Assembly: GCA_023258775.1 (NCBI GenBank)
Contig: JALQWJ010000060.1
Span: forward strand, 1 to 8,173
From: Burkholderiaceae bacterium
GTDB taxonomy: Bacteria > Pseudomonadota > Gammaproteobacteria > Burkholderiales > Burkholderiaceae_E
Reading direction: 5' to 3'
Length of the DNA stretch: 8,173 nucleotides
Part shown: piece after piece, positions 1 through 6,143 of the stretch
How positions within the stretch are numbered: position 1 is the first letter of the stretch
How the letters are laid out: the number at the start of each line of letters is the position of its first letter
The notes under the pieces: model-generated
What the model was told of the DNA's origin: nothing
The model's database searches: none
The model's input: the letters and a program-made list of their open reading frames with translations, nothing else
Made by a program: the position numbers and the translations under genes

Positions 1-11
1 AATTTTTTCAT
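1..11 (-). CDS. Start of a leftward gene leaving the window (product unknown)
   Basis: Read on the minus strand, an ATG at 11-9 is followed by AAA AAA TT, so a protein would begin Met-Lys-Lys. Just upstream lies AAGAGGAAATC (12-22), a good Shine-Dalgarno match (GAGGAA) with a short spacer. Met-Lys-Lys is a common beginning for exported proteins, but only three codons are visible, so no function can be given. Support is the ribosome binding site plus the lack of any other convincing gene in the next 200 bases. The neighbouring csp gene reads in the same direction but ends in its own terminator, so this gene would need its own promoter. Confidence 0.42.
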
Positions 12-39
12 GATTTCCTCTTCTTGGAAAGTTGATATT

Positions 40-51
40 GACCAAGTGGTC
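40..51. promoter_or_regulatory. Small palindrome upstream of the left-edge gene (possible operator)
   Basis: GACCAAGTGGTC consists of GACCA and TGGTC arms around two bases, flanked by ATAT on both sides with one base offset. It sits about 29 bases upstream of the putative ATG at 11 on the minus strand, where a repressor could act. A poor minus-strand promoter (TTGAAG, 17 bases, AATATC) would span it. Short palindromes also occur by chance, so this is only a candidate. Confidence 0.2.
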
Positions 52-116
52 ATATGCTTCAACGTTCAGCGGATGCTTTGGTTGACAGCAGTTCGTGAGT
101 GTAATGTTCTAACTTC

Positions 117-209
117 GGGTTGCCCATGGTCTGTTGGCAAGGCGCAACATGATCTCCAGACTCGCCGGAGGTCACAAAGAAAAACCGGCCAGGAGGCCGG
201 TTCTTTTTT
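117..209 (+). ncRNA. Candidate structured small RNA with intrinsic terminator
   Basis: The plus strand offers three consecutive hairpins. The first pairs 119-125 with 141-148 (7 pairs, one bulged C). The second pairs GATCTCC (151-157) with GGAGGTC (167-173). The third is the terminator stem AACCGGCC (183-190) with GGCCGGTT (195-202), followed by CTTTTTT to 209. In the second hairpin one pair is a G-U wobble on the plus strand but would be a C-A mismatch on the minus strand, which favours a rightward RNA. A perfect -35 hexamer TTGACA lies at 82-87, but the best -10 at 105-110 (TGTTCT) is weak. No protein gene reads rightward into this terminator within the window. The family is not recognised; the region could instead be the csp 3' end plus spacer. 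Confidence 0.3.
175..209. terminator. Bidirectional Rho-independent terminator after csp
   Basis: A perfect 8-bp GC-rich stem, AACCGGCC (183-190) and GGCCGGTT (195-202), closes a four-base loop AGGA. On the minus strand it is followed by TTTCTTT, about 25 bases past the csp stop, so it ends the csp transcript. On the plus strand it is followed by CTTTTTT and would also stop rightward transcription. Confidence 0.85.
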
Positions 210-227
210 GGGCTGTTCAGCGACCGT

Positions 228-434
228 TCAGGTTGGGGCCTGAATATTGGATGCTTGTTTCCCCTTCGGACCCTGGACCACGTCAAACTGCACACGTTGT
301 CCTTCTTTCAGCGTACGAAATCCGTTCATTTGGATCGCTGAAAAATGCGCAAACAAATCTTCGCCGCCCTCATCAGGCGTGATAAAGCCAAAACCTTTGG
401 CGTCATTGAACCACTTCACCGTACCGGTCGCCAT
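228..434 (-). CDS. Cold-shock domain protein (CspA/CspD-type RNA chaperone)
   Basis: A 68-residue single cold-shock domain. This OB fold binds single-stranded RNA and DNA, melts mRNA secondary structure and can act as an antiterminator. RNP1 is visible as Lys13-Gly-Phe-Gly-Phe-Ile18 and RNP2 as Asp26-Leu-Phe-Ala-His-Phe31, with the usual Lys-Trp-Phe at 7-9. The length is normal for the family. I start it at ATG 434 because GGATGGG lies 7 bases upstream and the protein then begins Met-Ala-Thr-Gly like its relatives; an ATG four codons earlier (446) has no good ribosome binding site. It is divergent from clpS-clpA, as is common in betaproteobacteria, where such genes are variously called cspA or cspD; the sequence does not decide between them. 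A leader of about 86 bases may regulate it. Confidence 0.95.
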   Translation of the reverse strand: MATGTVKWFNDAKGFGFITPDEGGEDLFAHFSAIQMNGFRTLKEGQRVQFDVVQGPKGKQASNIQAPT

Positions 435-471
435 TGCAAAACCCATCCATCAAAAAGACTTCAAAACATCC

Positions 472-485
472 CGATCAAATGATCG
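472..485. promoter_or_regulatory. Palindrome in the csp leader
   Basis: CGATCAAATGATCG is two 6-base arms around AA. In csp mRNA it can fold as CGATC-ATTT-GATCG, ending about 37 bases before the start codon. Upstream in the same leader, CCCT (525-522) and AGGG (512-509) can pair just before TTTTT, a weak terminator-like arrangement. Either could be a temperature-sensitive or attenuating structure; this is inference. Confidence 0.25.
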
Positions 486-512
486 AAAACTGATACGTGC
501 AAGGAAAAACCC

Positions 513-541
513 TTGAACACTCAGGGATTCTCTGATCTAAA
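513..541 (+). promoter_or_regulatory. Candidate clpS-clpA promoter, overlapping the csp promoter
   Basis: TTGAAC (513-518), a 17-base spacer and TCTAAA (536-541) make a moderate sigma-70 match. It would start transcription near 548, with a clpS leader of about 160 bases. A second candidate lies downstream: TTGCCT (582-587), 16 bases, TTAAAT (604-609), starting near 616. I cannot choose between them. A 5-bp hairpin, GAGGC (572-576) with GCCTC (584-588), followed after 11 bases by six T, lies between them and would be in the leader if the first promoter is used. Confidence 0.28.
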
Positions 542-555
542 ACTCGAAACGTCAA
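527..555 (-). promoter_or_regulatory. Candidate csp promoter
   Basis: On the minus strand, TTGACG (555-550) is a 5/6 match to the sigma-70 -35 box. A 17-base spacer leads to GAGAAT (532-527), a 4/6 match to the -10 box. Transcription would begin near 520, giving an 86-base leader before the csp ATG, consistent with the long leaders of cold-shock genes. Confidence 0.42.
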
Positions 556-709
556 GTCCGAAAGGCTTCTCGAGGCGTCTTTTGCCTCATTCCAAGCACT
601 TTTTTAAATAACTTCGGGTTTTGATTTGCGGTTTATGACAGGAAAACAACAATTAATTCGATCCAATCTGCGCCACCGAAAGCGCTCGCTCCGGCTTAAA
701 ATCACCGCT

Positions 710-1018
710 ATGCCAAATTCAAATTCACCAGGTCTGGTCCTTGAAAAACAGGAAGCCAAGACCAAACCGCCGCCCATGTACCAGGTCGTTCTGCTTAATG
801 ACGACTACACGCCCATGGAATTTGTGATCCTAGTCCTGCAAAAGTTCTTTAAGATGGGACGTGAGAAGGCAACGCATGTCATGCTGAAGGTACACCGAGA
901 GGGTAAAGGGATCTGCGGGTTGTTCCCTCGCGATATTGCGGCCACCAAGGTCGAACAAGTTTGTAGTTTTGCAAGGCAGCATCAGCATCCGCTGCAGTGC
1001 GTGATGGAGGAAGCATGA
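710..1018 (+). CDS. clpS: ATP-dependent Clp protease adaptor ClpS
   Basis: A 102-residue adaptor that binds N-degron substrates (N-terminal Leu, Phe, Tyr or Trp) and docks on the ClpA N-domain to deliver them to ClpAP in the cytoplasm. A flexible N-terminal tail (about 1-20) precedes the core Pro-Pro-Pro-Met-Tyr at 20-24. The substrate pocket is intact: Leu29-Asn30-Asp31-Asp32-Tyr33-Thr34-Pro35-Met36-Glu37-Phe38 and His62 in Lys-Val-His. The C-terminus [12 protein letters not shown] is family-typical. I start at ATG 710, which gives the usual length; the frame stays open to TTG 626 and ATG 635, which would add a very basic 25-28 residue extension. None of these starts has a clear Shine-Dalgarno. 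Its stop overlaps the clpA start (ATGA), so the two are translationally coupled. Confidence 0.95.
   Translation: MPNSNSPGLVLEKQEAKTKPPPMYQVVLLNDDYTPMEFVILVLQKFFKMGREKATHVMLKVHREGKGICGLFPRDIAATKVEQVCSFARQHQHPLQCVMEEA
1006..1018 (+). promoter_or_regulatory. clpA ribosome binding site and ATGA overlap
   Basis: GGAGGA lies inside the last clpS codons (1006-1011). The clpA ATG (1015-1017) shares bases with the clpS TGA (1016-1018). This strong site fixes the clpA start and implies coupled translation of adaptor and unfoldase. Confidence 0.85.
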
Positions 1019-3345
1019 TCGCTCAGGAATTAGAAGTCAGTCTGCATATGGCCTTTGTTGAGGCCAGACAGCAGCGCCATGAATTTATTACCGTCGAGCA
1101 TTTATTGCTTGCGCTACTTGATAACCCATCGGCGGCGGAAGTGCTTCGCGCGTGCGCAGCCAATATTGAAGATTTGAGAAAAAATCTCACAGGGTTTATC
1201 AAAGAAAACACGCCCGTTGTGCCGGGTACAGACGATATTGACACCCAGCCAACCTTGGGTTTCCAACGGGTGATTCAACGTGCCATCATGCATGTGCAGT
1301 CGACCTCAAATGGGAAAAAAGAGGTTACCGGGGCCAATGTCCTGGTGGCAATTTTTGGTGAGAAAGACTCTCACGCGGTCTACTACCTGCACCAGCAAGG
1401 GATCACCCGGCTCGATGTGGTGAACTACATCTCGCATGGCATCACCAAGGCACCCCAATCGAAAGAGCAGGGCCAGGAAGAGGCCAAGCAGGGCGAAGGT
1501 GAAGAGCAGGCAACGGCCGCGCAGCCTGGTCAACCCAATGCGCTAGACCAATTCACCAACAACCTCAACGCTGCAGCCAAGGAAGGTCGGATCGATCCGC
1601 TGATCGGCCGTGAAGCTGAAGTTGAACGGGTTATCCAGATTCTTTGTCGTCGTCGAAAAAACAATCCCTTGCTTGTTGGTGAAGCGGGCGTTGGCAAGAC
1701 GGCAATCGCTGAGGGTTTGGCTTTTCGGATCACGCAAAAGGAAGTGCCCGAGATTCTTGGCGATGCCACGGTTTATGCCCTCGACATGGGCTCACTTTTG
1801 GCTGGCACGAAATATCGCGGCGACTTTGAACAGCGACTTAAGCTGGTGCTGAAACAACTCAAGGCAATTCCTAACGGAATTTTGTTTATCGATGAGATTC
1901 ATACGCTGATCGGCGCAGGGTCTGCCTCAGGTGGCACGTTGGACGCATCAAACCTGTTAAAGCCTGCGCTTTCTTCGGGCCAATTAAAGTGCATCGGGGC
2001 AACAACCTTCACCGAGTATCGAGGTATTTTCGAAAAAGACCATGCCTTATCAAGACGCTTTCAGAAAATCGATGTGGGTGAGCCCTCGATTGAGCAAACC
2101 GTGCAAATTCTGCGCGGCCTGAAATCGCGTTTTGAAGAGCATCACAGCGTGAAGTACTCCGCGGCGGCCCTCTCTGCAGCGGCAGAACTGTCAGCCAAAT
2201 ACATTAACGATCGCCACCTACCCGATAAAGCAATTGATGTTATTGACGAGGCCGGCGCAGCCCAACGAATTCTTCCCAAAAGCAAACAAAAGCGCACAAT
2301 CGGTAAGTTGGAGATCGAGGATATCGTTGCAAAAATTGCAAGAATTCCGCCAGCGTCGGTGTCCTCTGATGACAGAAGCAAATTGCAGCACTTACACCGT
2401 GACCTCACCAACACGGTGTTTGGGCAAGATGCGGCTATTGAGGCTCTAGCGGCTGCCATCAAGATGGCGCGTTCGGGGCTGGGCAAACCAGAAAAGCCCA
2501 TCGGATCCTTCCTCTTTTCTGGGCCAACTGGCGTTGGAAAAACCGAGGTAGCGCGTCAACTCGCCTTCATTCTTGGCATTGAACTGATTCGCTTTGATAT
2601 GTCGGAATATATGGAGCGTCATGCGGTATCCCGACTTATCGGAGCACCCCCAGGTTACGTAGGTTTTGACCAGGGCGGTCTGCTTACCGAGGCGATTACT
2701 AAAAAGCCGCATGCGGTTCTCTTACTCGATGAGATCGAGAAAGCGCACCCTGACGTGTTCAACATCTTGCTCCAAGTGATGGATCACGGTACGCTCACTG
2801 ATAATAACGGGCGGAAAGCTGACTTCCGTAACGTTATTATTATAATGACAACCAATGCGGGTGCTGCTGATTTACAAAAGCGGTCGATTGGCTTCTCGAA
2901 TAATAAGGCAGCAGGCGATGAGATGGCAGAAATCAAGCGTTTGTTCACGCCTGAGTTTCGCAATCGCCTTGACTCGATCATCAGTTTTAGCGCGCTCGAT
3001 GAGCAAATCATCTTACGGGTGGTTGATAAATTCTTAATGCAACTTGAAGAGCAATTGCATGAGAAAAAGGTCGACGCAGTCTTCACAGAAAAGCTTCGAG
3101 CCTACCTTGCTAAGAAGGGATTTGACCCATTGATGGGTGCAAGGCCGATGCAACGCCTGATTCAGGACACGATTCGCCGGGCACTCGCCGATGAGCTGCT
3201 CTTTGGACGCTTGGTGCAAGGCGGCAAGGTAACCGTCGATGTTGATGAAGCCGACGAGGTCAAACTATCAATTGCTGGTGCAGGGGATTCAGCGAAACCC
3301 TCGTCTGATGCAGGCGAGGAAGCACCCGAGGTACTTTCGGTCTGA
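1015..3345 (+). CDS. clpA: ATP-dependent Clp protease ATP-binding subunit ClpA
   Basis: A 776-residue class I Clp/Hsp100 AAA+ unfoldase (E. coli ClpA has 758) that threads substrates into ClpP; ClpS is its adaptor. Order: N-domain (about 1-143); a Gln/Glu-rich linker (about 145-175); D1 with Walker A Gly222-Glu-Ala-Gly-Val-Gly-Lys228-Thr, Walker B Asp293-Glu294 and Arg347-Arg348 in the finger region; D2 with Walker A Gly503-Pro-Thr-Gly-Val-Gly-Lys509-Thr and Walker B Asp572-Glu573. The ClpP-docking tripeptide Ile625-Gly626-Phe627 is present, and sensor-2 Gly-Ala-Arg sits at 708-710. The start at ATG 1015 gives the canonical Met-Ile-Ala-Gln-Glu-Leu-Glu beginning and has GGAGGA at 1006-1011; a start at 997 would lie inside clpS. 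clpP is not in the window. Confidence 0.97.
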   Translation: MIAQELEVSLHMAFVEARQQRHEFITVEHLLLALLDNPSAAEVLRACAANIEDLRKNLTGFIKENTPVVPGTDDIDTQPTLGFQRVIQRAIMHVQSTSNGKKEVTGANVLVAIFGEKDSHAVYYLHQQGITRLDVVNYISHGITKAPQSKEQGQEEAKQGEGEEQATAAQPGQPNALDQFTNNLNAAAKEGRIDPLIGREAEVERVIQILCRRRKNNPLLVGEAGVGKTAIAEGLAFRITQKEVPEILGDATVYALDMGSLLAGTKYRGDFEQRLKLVLKQLKAIPNGILFIDEIHTLIGAGSASGGTLDASNLLKPALSSGQLKCIGATTFTEYRGIFEKDHALSRRFQKIDVGEPSIEQTVQILRGLKSRFEEHHSVKYSAAALSAAAELSAKYINDRHLPDKAIDVIDEAGAAQRILPKSKQKRTIGKLEIEDIVAKIARIPPASVSSDDRSKLQHLHRDLTNTVFGQDAAIEALAAAIKMARSGLGKPEKPIGSFLFSGPTGVGKTEVARQLAFILGIELIRFDMSEYMERHAVSRLIGAPPGYVGFDQGGLLTEAITKKPHAVLLLDEIEKAHPDVFNILLQVMDHGTLTDNNGRKADFRNVIIIMTTNAGAADLQKRSIGFSNNKAAGDEMAEIKRLFTPEFRNRLDSIISFSALDEQIILRVVDKFLMQLEEQLHEKKVDAVFTEKLRAYLAKKGFDPLMGARPMQRLIQDTIRRALADELLFGRLVQGGKVTVDVDEADEVKLSIAGAGDSAKPSSDAGEEAPEVLSV

Positions 3346-3398
3346 CCTTTTTGCTTGGCAGTGCAGGAATTTTTCGATTCGAGCTTGTTGTTGGGAAG

Positions 3399-3427
3399 CG
3401 CCGAACTCTGTTCGGCGGACCATTTTT
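3399..3427 (+). terminator. Terminator or attenuator between clpA and fccA
   Basis: CGCCGAAC (3399-3406) and GTTCGGCG (3410-3417) form a perfect 8-bp stem on a TCT loop. Five bases later come five T (3423-3427). It lies 53 bases past the clpA stop and 23 bases before the fccA start. It probably ends clpS-clpA transcripts. Because the hairpin is close to the fccA ribosome binding site and no clear promoter lies between them, it might instead be a partial terminator that sets read-through into fccA-fccB. Confidence 0.6.
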
Positions 3428-3449
3428 ATAACGAAGAAAGGGGGCGATC

Positions 3450-3770
3450 ATGAATAAGCGCTGGCTAAGTCGTGCTGTAGGGGCGGTTGGGTTGGTCATG
3501 GCCATCGGGCCTGGTGCTGTTTGGGCGAGTTCGGTTTCTGGAAGTGGTGCTGCATTAGCCGCAAATTGTGCCAACTGCCATGGCACTGCTGGCCGGGCCA
3601 TGGGTGCGATGCCTGCGCTTGCTGGGCAACCCAAGTCTTATTTGGTCGAGCAAATGAAGGCTTTCAAGGAAGGGCGACGTTCGGGAACGATTATGCATCA
3701 ACTTGCAAAAGGTTATACCGATGAGCAAATTGAAGCGATGTCAGCCTATTTGTCCGAGCAAAAGCGCTAA
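3450..3770 (+). CDS. fccA: Periplasmic one-heme cytochrome c, subunit of flavocytochrome c sulfide dehydrogenase
   Basis: A 106-residue precursor of about 80 residues when mature. A Sec signal peptide is visible: Met-Asn-Lys-Arg, a hydrophobic stretch (about 9-24), then Ala-Val-Trp-Ala with likely cleavage after residue 26. A single heme site, Cys40-Ala-Asn-Cys43-His44, binds heme covalently, and Met82 is the likely sixth iron ligand. The heme protein should take electrons from FccB and pass them to other cytochromes in the periplasm. It is the short, one-heme form; the Allochromatium subunit has two hemes and is about twice as long. AAGGGGG (3438-3444) supports the start. fccB follows after 21 bases, so the two form an operon. 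On its own the sequence would only say class I cytochrome c; the fccB neighbour gives the specific call. Confidence 0.88.
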   Translation: MNKRWLSRAVGAVGLVMAIGPGAVWASSVSGSGAALAANCANCHGTAGRAMGAMPALAGQPKSYLVEQMKAFKEGRRSGTIMHQLAKGYTDEQIEAMSAYLSEQKR

Positions 3771-3791
3771 GAACACTTGGGGAGGATCAAC

Positions 3792-5126
3792 ATGACAAAA
3801 AATGAAAATGTCTACGCTGAAGAAGCTGAGACTCAGTTCGTCAGTCGCCGTCGTTTTGCCAAGGCAATCGGTGTTGCAGGTGCGGCTGGAGTGCTTGCAA
3901 GTTGCGCAGGGATGGGCGATGCAGCGAGCACTAAAAAGCTCGGCCGCGTTGCTGTGGTTGGCGCAGGCTATGGCGGTGCCACCGCAGCGCGTTATCTCAA
4001 GATGTGGGGTGGTGCTTCGGTCGACGTTGTGCTCTATGACAGAGCGCCACAATTTATATCTTGCCCGCTATCGAACTTGGTTGTTGGGGGTTCACGCAAA
4101 TTTGCTGATTTGACGGTCTCTTATCAGGGTTTAAAGGACAGCGGTATCTTGGTGCTTCAGGATGAAGTCACCGCGCTCGACCCTGCAAAGCGCCGCCTAT
4201 CATTCAATAAGTTTCAGGATCAGGTTTTCGATCGCATCATTGTGTCGCCCGGTATTGATTTCATGTTCGATCAGATTCAGGGGTTCGGGGCTGAAGCGCA
4301 AAAGACCGTGATGCATGCCTGGAAGGCAGGCGAGCAAACCATGACCTTGCGTCAACAACTCGAAGCTATGCCTAATGGTGGTGTGGTTGTGATGTCGATT
4401 CCCATGGCGCCTTATCGCTGCCCACCGGGCCCTTATGAGCGTGTTTGTCAGATTGCCCACTACATCAAGACTGCAAAGCCCAAGTCAAAAATTATTGTGC
4501 TCGATGCCAATGCGGAAATCATTTCCAAGAAGGGCTTGTTCACAAAAGCCTTCGAAGGGCCCTACAAAGGCCTTATCGAGTATCGCCCAAATAGCAGAGT
4601 CACCGAACTCGATGCCGCCTCAAAAACTGTAACCACAGAGCTTGGCGATCGCGTGAAGGCTGATGTTCTAAATGTGATTCCACCTCAGCGTGCAGGCGAC
4701 TTGGTCGTAAAGGCCGGTCTTGCCAACGCTAATAATCGCTGGGCTAGCGTGGATTGGTTAAGCATGGAGTCAACTGCTGCCAAAGGTATTCATGTTCTGG
4801 GTGATGCAACCTTTCCTGCTCCGACGATGCCTAAGTCTGGCCATATGGCAAATCAACACGGCAAAACCGCAGCGGCCGCTGTGCTTGACCTGATGGCTGG
4901 CCGAGAGGTCAAACCATCGACGATGGCCAATACCTGTTACAGCTTTGTCGATGATCGAGATGTTGTGCACGTTGCCTCGGTTCATCAATACGATGCTGCA
5001 CAAAAGACCATGATTCCGGTCAAAGGTGCGGGCGGCTTGTCAACTGAGCCAACAGCCCTCGAGGGTAGTTATGCCAACGCTTGGGCGCAAAACATTTGGC
5101 GCGATATGTTTGACAAGATCGCTTAG
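3792..5126 (+). CDS. fccB: Flavocytochrome c sulfide dehydrogenase, FAD subunit
   Basis: A 444-residue flavoprotein that oxidises sulfide to sulfur/polysulfide in the periplasm and reduces the cytochrome subunit. An 18-residue leader precedes a twin-arginine signal (Ser18-Arg-Arg-Arg-Phe-Ala-Lys24) and a hydrophobic stretch. The FAD-binding Gly57-Ala-Gly-Tyr-Gly-Gly62 follows. Cys91, in Ser-Cys-Pro-Leu-Ser-Asn, matches the residue that carries covalent FAD in Allochromatium FccB. Cys210 (Arg-Cys-Pro-Pro-Gly) and Cys382 (Asn-Thr-Cys-Tyr-Ser) match the redox disulfide; Cys219 is extra. The C-terminal part resembles the FCSD flavin-binding domain. I start at ATG 3792 because GGGGAGGA lies just upstream; a TTG at 3777 precedes that site. 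Residues 35-38 (Leu-Ala-Ser-Cys) also match a lipobox, so the protein could be lipid-anchored. The 3' end is tandemly duplicated (see repeat). Confidence 0.95.
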   Translation: MTKNENVYAEEAETQFVSRRRFAKAIGVAGAAGVLASCAGMGDAASTKKLGRVAVVGAGYGGATAARYLKMWGGASVDVVLYDRAPQFISCPLSNLVVGGSRKFADLTVSYQGLKDSGILVLQDEVTALDPAKRRLSFNKFQDQVFDRIIVSPGIDFMFDQIQGFGAEAQKTVMHAWKAGEQTMTLRQQLEAMPNGGVVVMSIPMAPYRCPPGPYERVCQIAHYIKTAKPKSKIIVLDANAEIISKKGLFTKAFEGPYKGLIEYRPNSRVTELDAASKTVTTELGDRVKADVLNVIPPQRAGDLVVKAGLANANNRWASVDWLSMESTAAKGIHVLGDATFPAPTMPKSGHMANQHGKTAAAAVLDLMAGREVKPSTMANTCYSFVDDRDVVHVASVHQYDAAQKTMIPVKGAGGLSTEPTALEGSYANAWAQNIWRDMFDKIA

Positions 5127-5144
5127 TTTGACAAGATCGCCTAA
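5109..5144 (+). repeat. 18-bp tandem duplication of the fccB 3' end including the stop
   Basis: TTTGACAAGATCGCTTAG (5109-5126, the end of fccB) is followed immediately by TTTGACAAGATCGCCTAA (5127-5144). The copies match at 16 of 18 bases and stay in frame. Both read Phe-Asp-Lys-Ile-Ala-stop; the two differences are silent (GCT/GCC and TAG/TAA). Confidence 0.93.
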
Positions 5145-5172
5145 ATAGCTCGCGTATCGACTTCTTGCCTCA

Positions 5173-5199
5173 ATGAATGCGTCTCAGCTGACCCAATGA
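5173..5199 (+). other. Eight-codon mini-ORF overlapping the tal start
   Basis: ATG at 5173 opens a reading frame for Met-Asn-Ala-Ser-Gln-Leu-Thr-Gln and stops at TGA 5197-5199, which shares bases with the tal ATG (5196-5198). Both starts lie in the near-repeat CAATGAA(T/C)GC and both begin Met-Asn-Ala. It could be a coupling leader peptide or a relic of an older tal start. No ribosome binding site is obvious for it. Confidence 0.3.
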
Positions 5200-6143
5200 A
5201 CGCACTTGAGGGGTTGAGTCGCTACACAACGGTGGTCGCTGATACGGGGGACGTGAGCCTTATTGCCCGCTACCAGCCTCAGGATGCGACCACCAATCCT
5301 TCGCTGATTTTGAAAGCTGTCGGTCTGGATAGTTATAAAGACTGGTTGACAGAGGCTAAAGAGAACTCGTCGGTAAGTGGGCATGTGAGCGCGCTCGAAG
5401 ATCGTGTCGATTCGCTACTTGTGCGTTTTGGGCAGGCTATCCTGAAAGTCATTCCAGGCCGGGTATCGACCGAAATCGATGCCCGACTGTCTTTTGATGT
5501 TGAGGCGAGCTTTGCCCGGGCCATGGCCATTGCAGAGCGTTATAACAATATCGGTATTCATAACGATCGATTTTTGATCAAGATTGCTTCAACCTGGGAA
5601 GGTATCGAGGCCGCGCGCCGGCTAGAGCGTGAGGGCATTCATTGCAATCTCACCTTACTATTTTCAATGGCGCAAGCCGCAGTTTGTGCTGATGCCGGTG
5701 TGCGGTTGATTTCGCCTTTTGTGGGCCGTATCTACGATTGGTATCAGAAAAATAGCAATCAACTTCATCATCAAGCGAGCGCTGATTTAGATCCAGGCGT
5801 GGCTTCGGTGCGCCGCATTTACCGATACTTCAGACAACATGGCTATAACACCGAGGTCATGGGGGCGAGTTTTCGAAATACAAGCCAAATTCTGGCTTTG
5901 GCCGGTTGTGATTTGCTCACCATTAGCCCTGATTTACTTGGCGCCTTGCAGCAAATGCCTGCCGCTGATTTAGATCTGGATTGGCGTTATCAGCAGCAGG
6001 ACGATCCCAGCGAAAAGCTTAGCCTGACTGCGGCCCAATTCCGTTGGGCCATGAATGAGGACGCTATGGCATGCGACAAGCTTGCAGAAGGTATCCGAAG
6101 CTTCGCTGCTGATAGTCGAAAACTCGATGCTTTAGTTAACTAA
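5196..6143 (+). CDS. tal: Transaldolase (TalB-like)
   Basis: A 315-residue cytoplasmic enzyme of the non-oxidative pentose phosphate pathway. It moves a dihydroxyacetone unit between sedoheptulose 7-phosphate and glyceraldehyde 3-phosphate, giving erythrose 4-phosphate and fructose 6-phosphate. E. coli TalB has 317 residues. The Schiff-base lysine is Lys129 in Ile-Lys-Ile-Ala-Ser-Thr-Trp-Glu-Gly (E. coli Lys132), with Asp16 in Val-Ala-Asp-Thr-Gly-Asp and Glu93 in Ser-Thr-Glu-Ile-Asp matching the other active-site acids. Asp-Ala-Thr-Thr-Asn-Pro-Ser near the N-terminus and Ala-Ser-Phe-Arg-Asn-Thr near residue 225 are typical. ATG 5196 is the only good start in frame after an upstream stop at 5142, but it lacks a clear Shine-Dalgarno. 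It lies 69 bases after fccB with no visible terminator, so it may be co-transcribed. Its stop overlaps that of convergent dut. Confidence 0.96.
   Translation: MNALEGLSRYTTVVADTGDVSLIARYQPQDATTNPSLILKAVGLDSYKDWLTEAKENSSVSGHVSALEDRVDSLLVRFGQAILKVIPGRVSTEIDARLSFDVEASFARAMAIAERYNNIGIHNDRFLIKIASTWEGIEAARRLEREGIHCNLTLLFSMAQAAVCADAGVRLISPFVGRIYDWYQKNSNQLHHQASADLDPGVASVRRIYRYFRQHGYNTEVMGASFRNTSQILALAGCDLLTISPDLLGALQQMPAADLDLDWRYQQQDDPSEKLSLTAAQFRWAMNEDAMACDKLAEGIRSFAADSRKLDALVN

Noticed and set aside
10..382. Open frames on both strands between the left edge and csp (10-243 plus, 134-382 plus, 59-295 minus)
   Set aside because: They run through the terminator stem and overlap csp in other frames. 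Their proteins show no family features, and no start has a convincing ribosome binding site.
584..605. GAGGC/GCCTC hairpin plus six T upstream of clpS as a terminator
   Set aside because: The stem has only 5 bp with a 7-base loop, and 11 bases separate it from the T-run, so it does not fit an intrinsic terminator.
110..620. Exact 12-base direct repeat TAACTTCGGGTT at 110-121 and 609-620
   Set aside because: In a window of this size one or two exact 12-base repeats are expected by chance. No target-site or mobile-element features accompany it, although both copies lie in spacers.
3427..3432. TATAAC as a -10 box for fccA
   Set aside because: No -35 box lies at the right distance, and the start site would fall inside the ribosome binding site. 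It is better read as part of the T-rich tail after the hairpin.
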